Origin: Tretioscincus oriximinensis
Taxonomy: Eukaryota; Chordata; Lepidosauria; Squamata; Gymnophthalmidae
Reading direction: 5' to 3'
Assembly (NCBI GenBank): GCA_022410635.1
Contig: JAJVDF010000302.1
Location: 424,144-488,143, forward strand
Length of the DNA stretch: 64,000 nt
Made by a program: the position numbers and the translations under genes. The stretch's first letter is position 1. The number at the start of each line of letters is the position of its first letter. This document shows positions 43,290-55,359 of this stretch, one piece after another. The notes below the pieces were generated by a model, which made no database searches, was not told where the DNA came from, and was given only the letters and a program-made list of their open reading frames with translations.

Positions 43290-45440
43290 CAATGACAAGA
43301 CTTTTCAAAAGTATCAGTCACATCAGTTCTTCTTGCTCCTGGCCATATGCAAGACAGCAAGCTGAAGACATTTCTGCAACAAAATCCAGTAAATCCAAAT
43401 GCTTTAGCCGAGAACTTCAACAAGATCATAAGTTCTGTCTTTGAATCTGTAGTCCCAACATGAACCGCTTAGTTGCACAACAAAATCCACATCTTTGGCT
43501 TCATGCTGAGCTTTGAGCTGAATGAACCCATGGAAAGGAAGTGGCTGAATTGCCCATCAGACGAACCATTCCAGCTCTACAAATCTGCTCACAAAAGCTG
43601 TTGCTTTCATTTAGATGCAGTACCCCAGTCTTATCTGCAGACAAAGATTTCCTCTCAAGCGAAAATAACAAGACAGCTATTTGCTACATTGAACTACCTG
43701 CTCGTCTCAAAAGCGAATGAAACTCTACAAACTTGAACCTTTCTGGCAAATGATTTGGCTTCATTCTTCAATCAAAATCCATTGCAGAATCAATTAATCT
43801 AAAAGTCAGTCTTCCCCACACTCCCCTGATTCAGCAACATCCGTCGCTGTCTTTCCAAATTTATTTCCATCAGAATTCATACTTTCAGAAGTTTCTGAAG
43901 CAGGCATTGAACAAATCATATCAACCTCAACCCACATCTTGTATGCTGGATCCCTCCCATCCTTCCTGTACCCAGTCTGTTACCAATAGTTATACCTGTG
44001 AACTCATTATCAAATGGTATCTTTCCAGATTTCTTCAAACATGCTATTCTTTGTCCAATCCTGAAAAAGCTAACAGTGAAGCCCAGAAAATGTGCAAGTT
44101 ACAGACCAGTATCCTTTTTGGCATTCCTGTCAAAGGTTCTAGAAAGAATTTTAACCCAACTAACCTCACATCTGCTGCATAATAAAGTTATGATCCATTC
44201 CAATCAGGATTTTGCCCAAATCATTCCATTCAAACCACTTTAAATTATGTTAAATAAGATCTTAATGCCAAAAGCGCATCAATTCTAGTACTTCTTGACC
44301 TCTCAGCTTCTTTTGACACTCTAGACTATTATATCCTTCTGACATGTTTAACAACTTTAGGCTTAATGGGTTCTTCTCTTTCATGGTTCAGATCCTTCCC
44401 TGCAGGCCATTCTATTTTGGTCAGCTTTCAAGATACACAATCAAGCTCCTTCCATTACCTATTGGAGTCCCGCAAGGAGCTGTTCTGACCTCTGCTTTTC
44501 TTGTTGTGTGTACACACTTCCCCTGGACTCTCTTATTGTGTGAGAAGACTTTCAATACCATATGTATGCAGATAATATTCATATCTTTAAAAGCTTTCAC
44601 TCTCCTGAATCCCCAAATTGGGAATCAGTGTCTATCTAAAATTTCAGACTGGCTGCTCTTAAAACTAAACATAGACAAAACAGGAATTCTAATCTTTAAA
44701 AACCAGATCATATAAAAGCACCAGTTGCCACCTCCCCAATCCAGGTCAAGGATCAATTACTAATCTCTGCTTCATTAGCCAGAAACCTTGGGGTACAAAT
44801 TGATGATCAATTAAGCCTGTGAACCTTCATTGAGTCAACAGCCAGAACGTGTAACTTACACTTGGCTAATATCCACAAGATAGAAACACCAGGGACAGCA
44901 CGAACATTGGCTTTAATGTCTTGATTATAGTAGCACCTTATTAGTGAGCCTCAAACGATGCTCTGTGTGGTTCCAAATCTCCCTAGATATCTCCCTACAT
45001 ATTTCAGCTCCTTGCAGAGCTTTCAACTGGCTACCAATCTGGCCCAGAGCCTGATTTAAAATTCCAGTAATAGCCTTTAAGGTCCTGAGACTGAATATTC
45101 CAACCAGCTTAGCGTATAGGTTCGCCTGGCACATACCAGTGAAAAACCTGCGGTCAAGGAACAAGGCATGTAGTCCCCTTTGCTCTGGAACTTTCTGCCA
45201 CTGGACCTTAGACTAACTGAAAATGTACTCCATTTTTGTAAAGGCCTGAAAACATTTCTTTGTAATTCTGGAAAGTATGTTTTTAACCTGTTCTTATATG
45301 TCTCTGAGATATTTGCCATGGGCATTGTAAAGGATGCATGAAATACAATGATTGCATGTATTTTTCCTATTATACTACCACTCTTTGATGGCAGAGACAT
45401 AAATAAAGTTGTTGTTGTTATTATTATTTATTATTATATG
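43290..45440 (+). mobile_element. Old L2-clade LINE copy, ~2.1 kb
   Basis: A long, heavily decayed LINE. Frame-broken pieces in order: an endonuclease-RT linker (MERKWLNCPSDEPFQLYKSA at about 43530), 'ASYRPVSFLAFLSKVLERIL' (44099), a worn 'LDLSA.FDTLD' region (about 44298), GVPQGAVL (44465), the SDWLLLKLNIDKTGILIF region (44646), and a C-terminal part near 45010-45240. The tail runs into a TTG/TTA microsatellite (45407-45440). Many stops and shifts show it is old. Confidence 0.88.
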
Positions 45441-45951
45441 TTTCAGGTTTAATGAATCTTAAGAAATTTATTGTATAATTTACTACTTTTTGGGTGGTAC
45501 AGTATAGATATTGTATTGCGAGCTTTCCAGGACATCACTGTGGAAAATGGTTTGTAAATATTCAATAAAATAGCAACGTAATTTGACCTAAAAAGGTCCA
45601 GATGGTCTGTTGATCCAAATTGTTTATTGGAACCTGCCCTGAGACCTTCAGGTATACAGCCGGGCAGAAAAATCAATGAAAAAAAGAGCCCTCCAGATGT
45701 TGCTGTGTGACATTTCAACTATGTCCAATGGTGGGATGACTCACTTTAAATACCAAACTCCTCCTACTTTTCTAGCCACTGTTGGTCTAAATGTGATGGG
45801 CTGTTCTAGACTAACACTCACATTTTTTATTCTAATTTTTGGCCAGGAATCCTACAACACAGTTCTTCTTCTATCTTGCCTCATCCCAGGTAGCCATTAG
45901 TTTCTAAATTGCAGGAAATTGAGAGCAGATTAAGGTTTTGCCTTCTTCATA
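45441..45951. other. Unassigned, with a SINE/L2-like tail scrap
   Basis: 45640-45680 has 'gagaccttcaggtatacagc', a 3'-tail word shared with squamate SINEs and L2. Nothing else seen. Confidence 0.4.
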
Positions 45952-46325
45952 AGAGCATATGAACATAAGAGAAGCCTTGCTGAATCAGGCCAGAGCCCAT
46001 CTAATCGAGCCTTCTGTCTCACCCAGTGGCCCACCAATTGCACCTGGGCAGTCTGGAATAGAAAAAGGAAAAATCTTCAATTGTTCTTGATGCCCTGCAA
46101 ATGGCATTTCAGGGTTCTTGCCTGTTGCTCCATCTCGGAGGGAAGGATCAAGAAATCCATCCTAGTAGCTGTTTATAGCCTTAGTGTCCATGAACATGTG
46201 TAATCCCCTCTTAAAGCTATCTAGTCTGCTAGCTGCCTTCTTCTACTTCTTGAGAAGTGCAGAAACAATATGGAACACTGTGTAAGACAAAACGCTGGAC
46301 TAGATAGGCTGTTCTGTTCTTATGA
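45952..46325 (-). mobile_element. CR1 family B, minus strand, with a + strand scrap
   Basis: 'aacataagagaagccttgct' to 'gtctgctagctgccttcttc' is the complement of a family B 3' end. 46277-46325 ('acaaaacgctggactagata') is a short family B tail in + orientation, giving a head-to-head pair. Confidence 0.85.
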
Positions 46326-46828
46326 GTGTGTTTGGTTTTAGGATTAAAGGAAATTTATTTCAACAAAATGACTTGTTATAAAGAAGTATTTGAACATCAG
46401 CAAATATTAAAGCGAGATCATCTGCTTATATATATTTTTTATATATCTATGTGAATGATTCAGTTGACATTTTGACAGAAGATACTATAACGTCTGCCAC
46501 TGAATAGACCACTGGGTAGAACAATGCACAGTTGGGCTGAATCTGACAATATCATTATTTTAATGGAATTAAAGTCACAACAGTGCATGTTGCTAGAACA
46601 AGTAAGATATTTCCTTGGAGATCTGAGAGCAGTGTTGCTTAACAAGTTAACCTTCTGCGGACGTATTTTCAATATAATTTTAAGTACCTCAGAAACATGA
46701 AGACAGAATAATGCGTGCTTCTGAAACCTTGGTTGTGTCAAGCCTGAAAATGTACCAGTAATAAGATTTGGATGAATTCCTCTTTCTGGAAGAGCTTTTG
46801 ATTTTGAATTTATCAAACAGGCCAAGCC
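46326..46828. other. Unassigned sequence
   Basis: AT-rich, no gene or repeat named. Confidence 0.4.
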
Positions 46829-47142
46829 ATTTTTGTGGCGCGCGAAGGGGCCAGGCAGCTGCTGCACTCCGCAGGAGGTTCCCTGACAGTGCGCATACTG
46901 TTAATTTGGTGATTCCCACCTTCAGAATTAGCTCCTGTTTGCATGGGAGTCGCCGTGTTAGGGGAACTCTGCCCTCCGTTCCCCCGACATGGAGCTAACG
47001 GAGGGCGGAGTTCCCCTAACGTGACTCCCATGCAAAACAGGAACCAGGACGGAAGGTGGGAATCGCCAAATTAACAGTATGCGCGCCATCAGGGAGCGCT
47101 CTGCGGTTGGTGCTGGTTGGCGTCGAAGCCACATCTAAAAAT
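46829..47142. mobile_element. CpG-rich foldback element
   Basis: The inner arms 46866-46980 and 47 kb side 46997-47112 are inverted copies with roughly 80-85% match by eye around a 16-base loop; weaker pairing extends to about 46829 and 47142. Key paired words are 'gcatactgttaatttgg', 'gattcccaccttc' and 'taggggaactc.gccctccg'. No coding frame. The base composition differs sharply from the AT-rich flanks. Family unknown. Confidence 0.85.
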
Positions 47143-47463
47143 AAAGAAGAGATAGCAGTTTTCTCAGCTGAAGGCCAGGCCAAAGTGGTGTGTCTTTTTG
47201 AAGCATTTTCCTCTATCGAAAGGTACTTGCTAATGTAAACTAAAATCATCACGAATGCTGTAGCCTATGGATTAAGTACAGGACACCCAACCCCATCTTG
47301 CAGCCAAATGTTCATTTAGAAGGCACTGAAAGTAAGTTAAGTAAGTGGCTAGGGAAAAAAGAGCATATCTATCTGAACAACTCCAGACGCATCATCAAAT
47401 GGGCTCTGAGCTTCAAAATGGAGGTACAGTGGATAGTGACGTCAAATGCCTTGACAGGGTTTG
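47143..47463. other. Unassigned sequence
   Basis: Nothing recognised. Confidence 0.4.
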
Positions 47464-48012
47464 ATAGAATCACAGAGCTGTAAGGGACCCCTATGATCAT
47501 CAGTTCCAACTCCCTGCTCAATATAGGATTCACTAAATCATTCCAGAAAAATGGCTGTGCAGCCCCTGTTTGGAGATTTCCAGCGAAGGAGAGCTCACCC
47601 GATCCTGTGGCAACCTGTTCCCTTAGTGTCAGAATTTCCTTAAAGTGGGGTGTCCAGAATGCAACACAGTATTCTAAGTGTGGCCTGATCAAAGTACTGT
47701 AGAGAGGAAACAATTACTTCACATGATCGAGATTCACCCCATGATTGTGTTTGCCTTTTTTTGCAGCTGCTCCACACTCTTGGACTCAAGTTTAATCTAT
47801 GATCTAGTAATACACCCAGGTCCTTTGCACATGTGCTGCGTTCAGATATACTCCTCCCATTCCACATATATTATTTTCATTTTTCTTGTTCCGGTGTAGG
47901 ACTTTCCATTTCTCCTTGGTAAATACCATTCCGTTAATTTGCAGCCCATTTTTCGAGCTTGTCTAGTATAAGCAACCCCTTCCTAGCATTTTGTCATCAG
48001 CAAATTTGATTA
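47464..48012 (-). mobile_element. CR1 family A, internally deleted
   Basis: 3' end at the left ('atagaatcacagagctgtaa'). Coding words on the complement include LRPHLEYC-like and KDLGVLLDHRLNLS. Compared with 61585-62450 about 270-300 bp are missing at about 47640. Confidence 0.9.
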
Positions 48013-48845
48013 GTTTTCTCTAGAAAACTGATCAAACAAATGATTGAATGGGCAGATTCCCTGCAGCAAAAATGCAAACTATGATGAATGGAACAAAGTA
48101 ATACATATATAAGTATTTGTTACTGCATCTCTTCTGTGGTAGGAAATAATTGTATTAGATGAAAGTGAATCCTGTGATCCTTGCTCTTGAATCTTACATG
48201 GCCACTTATATAGACTTTTGATTTGAATATTGTATTCCATAGAAGGATTCTGTTATAGCCTGTGCAGCATAATTCTCTTTGTCAAGGGAACATTTGCATT
48301 TTATGATTGGGGGAAACAATGGAAATATGATACTGCATTGAATGAATACGAGAAGATTAATAATATGCTTTCAAATAATATGCAGATTTTCTGACTTGAA
48401 TTTATTTATTCAAGTCACTGTGGTTTATTTATAAATGTGAGACTTTTTTTAATAAAAGTGAGGTTTTTTTCAATCATGAGGAATTTCAAAATAAAGATAC
48501 GATGAATGTTTATCAAAACAATTTGCACAGAATTATCTGAATGCAAGGCTATTTGGAGAAAGTCAATCCATTTGGGTCCTGAGAGTTGGCTTACGCCAGA
48601 TGACGTCAAGTGAGCGAATGAGGGAATCATCTAAGTCAGTATTTAGGTAGTTTCCTCTTAATTTGGTTGCAGAATGTTAATCAGATGCCCTGACTTTGAG
48701 ATGGCCTTGGCTGACTTTTATTTCTGATTATTCCAATATGAAATTAAAATGAGGGTTTTGTTGTTGTTATGTAATCATCTGGAATTAAAATGTGCTTATC
48801 AGCATTGTCATCACATTTCAGCAGCAGTTGGGAAACCCCACCATA
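48013..48845. other. Unassigned sequence
   Basis: AT-rich with no gene seen. Confidence 0.4.
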
Positions 48846-48950
48846 AAAATCCAGCAAAGGGGTCTTGTAGCACTTTAAAAACTAACAATACAAATGTACA
48901 CAACATGAGTTTTCATAGACAAATCTATTTCTTCAGATTCTAGGGAACCA
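48846..48950. repeat. Foldback repeat, family D, left half variant
   Basis: 'tccagcaaaggggtcttgta' to 'aaatctatttcttcagattc'. Confidence 0.75.
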
Positions 48951-49099
48951 CTGCCTAGGGGCAGAGTATATGTGGCAAACTGAATGTAGGAAATAATAAC
49001 AGGTATGTAAATATGGGTGTGGATGAGTGCACCCATACAAGTACAGTTTAAGTACCATAATTAATCCTTTTAAGTTAAGGGAAGGACCTGAAGGAAAGA

Positions 49100-49350
49100 A
49101 ATGCAGCTAGGTAAAGAGGTTCAGTGGTAAGCAGTAAAGAGCCCTAGTATTTCAGCAGAGTTCAAATCTCTTTGTCAGCTGTGAAGAGGGGTGAGCCTCA
49201 CCTCTAGCCAGCCAAGTTATTTGAAAGCAAGAAATTGTGATTAGATAAATGGGATCATAACAGCACAATGGGGAAGATAGAGTGTAGGCCTTTGGGTAAA
49301 AATTTAGCTTTTTCACCCTTTGGGTGAAAAAAGCGGGGTATAAAACCCAG
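49100..49350 (+). mobile_element. tRNA-derived SINE, type 2
   Basis: 'taaagaggttcagtggtaag', 'gcagagttcaaatctctttg', 'tgattagataaatgggatca', 'gaaaaaagcggggtataaaa' and a TTG tail. A direct repeat of 'accctttgggtgaaaaa' type words lies near the end. Confidence 0.8.
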
Positions 49351-49552
49351 TTGTTGTTGTGCTATCAAACTCTACAAACTGCACATGTTGGCTTGTTGGT
49401 GCCCATAATGGGAAAGGGGCAGTCTTGATCCAGAATAAATGATTGAAAATGTCATCTATTATTAGAATAATTTATTCTCTAAAACAGTGTGGTCCAACCT
49501 TTTCTTACCTGAGGGACAATGAAACATTATTGAAGGAGTGTGAGGGCCAGAA

Positions 49553-49690
49553 TGGCATCACTTCCTCTCCTGCCCCGGAAGTAACATCACTCCTGGGGCG
49601 GGACAGGAAATGATGTCACTTCCTGCCCCATCCTGAAAGTGATATTTCTTCCAGGACAGGACAGGAAGTGATGTCACTCCGGATGCCGTT
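49553..49690. repeat. Tandem ETS/CRE-like words inside the hAT-like element
   Basis: 'ccggaagtaacatcac' (49575), 'caggaaatgatgtcac' (49604) and 'caggaagtgatgtcac' (49662) repeat with a worn copy at about 49632. Each joins a GGAA core to a TGATGTCA-like half, also readable on the other strand. Confidence 0.8.
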
Positions 49691-49725
49691 CCCGGAAGCA
49701 GATTCCGGATGTGGCATTGTTGAAT

Positions 49726-50230
49726 GTCGGCATCTTGGGCAAATGGGCGACAAAGAGGCCAGGTAGTTGGTGTCTTCGCCCAAGACACTGACATTCGCAG
49801 TCGCCTGGTCACTCGCCGCCCACTTGCCCAAGACGCTGACACTCGCAGCCGCCTGGGTGCTTCGTTCGCAATACCCCGCTCGTCTTGGGCGCGCAGGGTG
49901 TTCTGAGTGAAGTGCCCAGGGAGCTGTGAGCCAAGACGCCGACACATGCAACCACCTGCTCCCTTCGGCTGTTACAATCCAGAGGTGTTACGGCCGAAAG
50001 GAGCAGGCAAGAGACGACTGCGGTTTCGGCCGTAACACCTGCAGTGTGTTATGGCTGAAGCGAGCAGGCGGCTGTGAGCGCCAGCGTCTCCTGCCTGCTC
50101 GCTTCGGCTGTAACACACCACTTGTGTTATGGCTGAAGCGAACAGGCGGCTGCAAACGTTGGCGTCGAAGCGACAGGGCAGCTGCCTTGTCGCTTTGACA
50201 TCGATGCCGATGCTCACAGCTGCCTGTCCC
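49726..50230. repeat. Array of alternating inverted repeats
   Basis: Units 'gtgttatggctgaagcgagc' (50046) and a near-copy at 50122, with 'ggtgttacggccgaaagg' (49986), alternate with their complements ('cctgctcgcttcggctgtaa' at about 50093; similar at 49960 and 50021). A second unit 'aagacgctgacactcgcagc' recurs at about 49782, 49829 and 49934. Confidence 0.85.
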
Positions 50231-50299
50231 CTTTGTGGACCACAAAATTGTCTTGGTGGGCTGTATGCGGGCTGTGGGTTAGACCATGCTGCTCTAAAA

Positions 50300-50749
50300 A
50301 GTTGGATTTCTTAAGTTTTAGGAATCATAAAATTTGATTTTGTATTGTATTGTTTTATTCCCAATTGCTTTGTGTTAATAGTAATTAAAAATACCTGGTC
50401 CACATCCTGTTTTACTATTAGTTACTTTCTTTAATCTGAATTGTGTGTTGGAGACCTTTTTTTCAAAATGTATACCGTTGGAACATAGAACGTAAAGTTG
50501 CTTGATTCAAGAAATCTATTACTGAACTGAATGTGGAGTTTTGTAAGGAGGATCGTGATAAATGTTTTTATTTTTGTATCCTTTATATGTTCCTCTAACT
50601 GGGTTTGCTGTGGCCCAATGATTAATATATATTAATCCAAGCCAGGACTGAACTTGCTGGCTTGGGCTATTTTTGCCAGATATCCAGATACAGATCACTT
50701 CCTCAGCTGTTTCCAAGAACCTGCGAAAATGGAGCTGGGGTCCTCTCTA
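50300..50749. other. Unassigned sequence
   Basis: Nothing recognised. Confidence 0.4.
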
Positions 50750-51038
50750 CTACCCTGTTTCTCTGAAAATAAGACATCCCCCGAACATAGGACATAGTAG
50801 AGGTTTCACTGAATTGCTAAATATAAGGCGCTCCCTGAAAGTAAGATGTAGCAAAGATTTTGTTTGTAATGAGCTCCCCCTCATGGGCGGAAACTGCAAT
50901 ACTGTTCTTTTTTTTTTTTGTTCAACAATAAATGTGAATTATTCATGGAAAAATAAGGTGTCCCCTGAAAATAAGATGTAGTGCATCTTTGGGAGCAAAA
51001 ATTAAAATAAGATTCTTATTTTCGGGGAAATATGGTAG
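50750..51038. mobile_element. MITE with ~24-bp inverted ends
   Basis: The left end is 'ctaccctgtttctctgaaaa' and the complement of the right end is 'ctaccatatttccccgaaaa'. The inside repeats 'cccctgaaaataagatgtag' type words. Family uncertain. Confidence 0.8.
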
Positions 51039-53039
51039 GTGGACTGGACCGGCCATCCAAACAATAGATAGCTGTATTGACCTACTTTTGGGACTGCTTG
51101 GGAGTAAATGCCTACTGGTAATCCCAATTGGACTGGCTCTTTCTTGACAGACAGGGTCTTTTGATGAAGTAATTTGCCATACAGACACAGTGTTCTACAA
51201 ATGTGACTGCAACCTTCAGTCTTTTTTGAGTAGCATTTTGCCTCAGTATCATTCATACTATTGTGCCAATATACAATTTATTTTCTTAGTTTGCAACACC
51301 TGCCTTGGACCACTTCAGTCCTGCCATTGTTGTGAATTTTACCTTAGTGATGACTAGCTCATGGCGGTTTTGTTAGCACAATGTACTTCACAGTCGGCTT
51401 GAATATTGCTTTGTTTGATCTTGCTCTGCCTATGTTCCAGGCAGCATCCTTCAACCTTGCGTATCACATAATCTGGACTTTTGCTTCCCTAAGGTTTATC
51501 CATTCAACTATGGTGGTGTAGCCTTTATGCAGGCTTAACTCCATTGCACATGATATTTGACATGGGGGTTTAGAAGTTGTTTTAGACTTGAGAAGTAATT
51601 TGGACAGATGCTGTGTTTCTTTCTCTGTGTGTTTTTGTGCATGTGTTCAAGTGAGGCTGAGTGGAAGGAATTAGCTTTTAAGGTGCTAGAAAGTTAGCCT
51701 TGTTAGAAAGTCCTGGTGAGAATTAGGTCAGTTAGTAATATGTGATAATACTGTTTGGATTTTAACAGAAAGGCCTTAAGTGGAGGACAGACCCAAATCA
51801 CATGGAAACACGAATCTCTTTCATTTCATCCTAACCATCAATTAGAAGAGTTGGAAAGCAAATCGTTTGTTAACTGTGTTTGTTTCCATTGCTGTTTGTA
51901 TAAAATCTTTAACTGAATTTTGTTCATTTGATTAGAGAGGAATTGTCTCCACTCTTGCTCTTGAGAAGGTAGTTCTTAGATAAGATTCTAGGGATGATTT
52001 TGATCAACGGAGTGGTTGTATAATGAGGAAATTAAGTCTTTGTTTATTATTGATTTTTTTTTACAAGATCTCTGTCTAACTCAGTCAAGCGTCTGATTGT
52101 TGCTTTGGCTGTTTGAGGATTTCTTGGGACTTGACTTCATGATAAACCTTGAAGCCAATATTTGTGAGGAGACTCCAGCAGATAGTAGATTGGTCTTTTT
52201 TCTTTTGGGGGGGGGGCATTTGATGGAAAGCAGTTTCTCTGTTTATAATGACCTACCTCTCTCAACCTGCCCCATTGGGCATTCAAGGCACAGTGCAACA
52301 TGGGTACAAAAGGAAAATTGAAGGCAACAATTTCTCCCTCCACGTCTGTTATATACAATTCAGAGAATGATTTGTGCCTGAAACTGTAATAATTCCTGAG
52401 TCTCATTTTATTCTAGTACTGGAGTTACTTTTGAGTCTAGGTACTTGGCTGAGTAATGAGGCATGCTTGGGGGCTCCCTCATCCACTCATTTCACTGGCT
52501 CTATAAAGTATTGTTTGAAAGCCAAGGCCATTTAGTTCCACATATTTTATTTATTTTGGTTTTCTCAAGCTTTAAAAGACATACTGACAGTGTCAATAGG
52601 AGTTATCTGTCCACAGTGGCATACTGGCCAGGGTGCCAGTTTGCCAGATGGCAAGTGGGGCCCTGAAGTAGGTCCTGCCCAAGATGGGTTTTACCTGCAT
52701 TTTTAAAGTTTTCTACGTACGTAGTAGCTCTGGTCGCTCAGCTGCATACAAATTTCAGTACATGCTGGACAGAGAATTGGCACGTGGCATATGAGGTTTT
52801 GGGATTTGGCAGTTGTCGTGGATGTGCTATCATACCTGCATGCTCCCTCCCTCCCAGTGTACTGCAATCCAGAGGGTTCTCATCAAACACTAGACCAGCG
52901 AGAAGAAATATATACTGACAATTCGCTAAACAAGTGAAACATACAAAACCCGACCCATATTATTTCAGTTTTAATCCAAGAAAACAGGAAGATAACTGAG
53001 CCAGGAAGTAACAAAAGGAGGCACTATAAAGCACTAGAC
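51039..53039. other. Long unassigned stretch
   Basis: About 2 kb with no gene or named repeat. G run at 52207-52216. Confidence 0.4.
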
Positions 53040-54090
53040 GTTTTAAAAAAGGACGACCATTTCTTGCAAAAATTCCATAAAATGATTCACTTCTGATCCC
53101 AACATTCTGTTAGACTGAACATATATCTATTTATTGAGAATCAAAGACCAAGTCTTATCCATCTATTATTCTTTACATAATAATCCCGAATGCTTCCAAA
53201 TGTTGGGCAACCAAGGTCTTAGCTGTACTTAATAATGTCTTTACTATGGTATTACTGCATTACTATATTTCTGGATGTTTGTTATGTATGTTTATTCAAA
53301 AGATTGGTAGTATTTTATATATGTTATTTCAACTTAATAAAATTTGTTTTAAAAAAATGTCTTTACTAGTGCACGATTGGTTAAGGTGGAATGTTCATGT
53401 TTAAACAGTAAAAGGAATACTAAATCTGGGATCAGAGTAAGATTAGTCATTTGAACCATCACCCAGTAATCTCTGATTTTGGGGTATTACCACCACATAT
53501 GCTGGTAGGTTCCAATTACTTAACAACCGTGCCAACAAAATAGACTATCTCTAGTATTCATACGATGTAAAGAGAGTGGTGTATAATACCATTTATACAG
53601 AACCTTAAACGACAACACTCTGTTTGTGATTTATGTGCATTGTGAAGTTTAGAAGAGAGGTGTATCTATTCAGCTTCATTAATCACCCTATCACCTTCTG
53701 ATAACACTCGATAAACTCTAGAGAAAAGCTCTTTTTTTGTCCACTGTTTCAGAATGCATTAGCTGTTCAAAAGTGTATCCCCACCTATTCCCATTTCAGA
53801 TGCCACCATGAATGTTTTAATGGCTAAAAGCTCCAGCCACCTATTTGGAGAACTCCCTGCAAGATTAGCCAGCAGACATTATAGATTTCATATCTTTCTC
53901 AAAAAAATTCTTGAATTGTGCCACAGCCCGACTCTTCAAACTTAGACTACATCTCTCTGAAAACCCATGTAGGGGCATTCGGCAAATGATTGCCACTTTC
54001 CCCACACAAGCAGTATGGGATTTTGAAATGCCATTGATTTAGATAAGTTTTTGGGATACAATAAGCTTAACCCCACATGATTCTGATTCA
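53040..54090 (-). pseudogene. L1 ORF2 C-terminal fragment
   Basis: A minus-strand frame reads FKVLYKWYYTPLSLHRM, then CWHGC, a stop, GTYQHMWW, a stop, and YPKIRDYW, matching the conserved end of L1 ORF2 (including the HMWW...CP.I..FW region). Both stops replace expected residues. Upstream and downstream parts are more worn. The copy is interrupted at 53247-53355 by a smaller insertion. Confidence 0.85.
53234..53368 (+). mobile_element. Tiny 5'-truncated L1-type insertion with 13-bp TSD
   Basis: AATGTCTTTACTA occurs at 53234-53246 and 53356-53368. The 109 bp between end in 'acttaataaaatttgtttt' and an A run. This is a severely truncated L1 (or L1-mobilised) insertion into the older L1 fragment. 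Confidence 0.85.
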
Positions 54091-55359
54091 GATTGTCTAA
54101 TTCTATGTCAGAACAGATTGGGTGAGAAATAAAGCAAAAACAAATGTAATTGATCTTAACAAATTACACCTCAATGTGACTAACCTGCTCTTGTTCTTGT
54201 TAGCTTTGATGGAGACAACTGCAAAACGACTTTGAGGAGTGGTTGTGTTTTTCGCCTTAAATTGCCTGAGTGTCTGGCACAAGTTTTTATAACAGCTGCA
54301 TGGCCACAATTGCAAATGTCTGGCTTGGCCTTTAGCAATACAAGGGGTAGTAAAAATATCTTTCACAGCTAGAAGCATCTCTCTTGCTTATGACACATGC
54401 TGGTTATTTTCAGCACAGTGGGGCTATTTTTATGCCTGATGCTTCTCCATTGGAGTAGCTATGGAAACAGTGTATTGGTATGGGTGCAGAACAGTGACCC
54501 TGACAGATGTTGATTAAAGTGGACCCCCCCCCCCAACTTTCCCTCCTTTCCCCCTCCCCCAGGGTATATATTTCAGCTTACAAAACTGCAAGAAGCAACA
54601 GCTGCAGCTGTATTCTGTTGACTGTCTGCAGGCGGGGAACGTGGGGGTGACTCATTATTGCATGTGAGAAGATGTTAATTTTTTTATAGCAATTGTCGCT
54701 ATAGAGACAAGATGCTTTAATTATAAGAATTAAAGTCCTAAAAAAGTTACCTTGGCCTTTTGGGGGCCTATTGTTGCCTGAGCTACTTATGTGGGAGATA
54801 ATAGCAAAATCTGAAATTAGCCTAGACCCTTTCACCACCTACCCATCCCGAATTATAGGTTTGCTGTTCATTTTGAGCATCACCTGCCAACACAGGTGAA
54901 AATTGCTTCTCAGCTTTGAGATTATTCAAAGGTTTTTGGAAGAGGATGGCTCAGCTCCTGTTTTCCAAGATGGGTTTGGGGCTTTGTGCATTTTTGCAGA
55001 GACGGAAATTCAAGTGGGAAATGACTTGATTTCATTTATCATATTTATTCTGCATTAAAATGAAATTTGAATGAAGCCAAGAAAAAAATAGGTGTTGACA
55101 GTTTGATGAGAACTTATATAACTTCATATGTAGATACAGACTAAAATTCCTAATATCCCCTTCTTAAACAGATGACAAACAGGAGGGCATTTGTAAATGA
55201 GTGCCTGGTACTTGTAAATTTTAAGGGTATCTTCTGCTCAAAAACCTCTTAGTATATTCTAAAGTGTCCTATTGGATCTGTCCTGTGGCCCATCTGGTTC
55301 TGCAATCTGTTCTCACATACTGAGCTACCATAATGGGCACTACATGAGGCTATTTTATT
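54091..55359. other. Unassigned sequence
   Basis: C run at 54524-54534. No gene seen. Confidence 0.4.

Larger units (their letters stand above)
49477..50299. mobile_element. GC-rich hAT-like element, 807 bp, perfect 8-bp TSD
   Basis: CTCTAAAA flanks the element at 49477-49484 and 50292-50299. The element (49485-50291) begins CAGTGTGGTCCAACC and the complement of its end begins CAGCATGGTCTAACC. CAG termini plus an 8-bp duplication are the hAT signature. The interior is much richer in GC than the surroundings. It holds ETS/CRE-like direct repeats (49553-49690) and an array of palindromes (49726-50230). No transposase is encoded. Confidence 0.93.
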
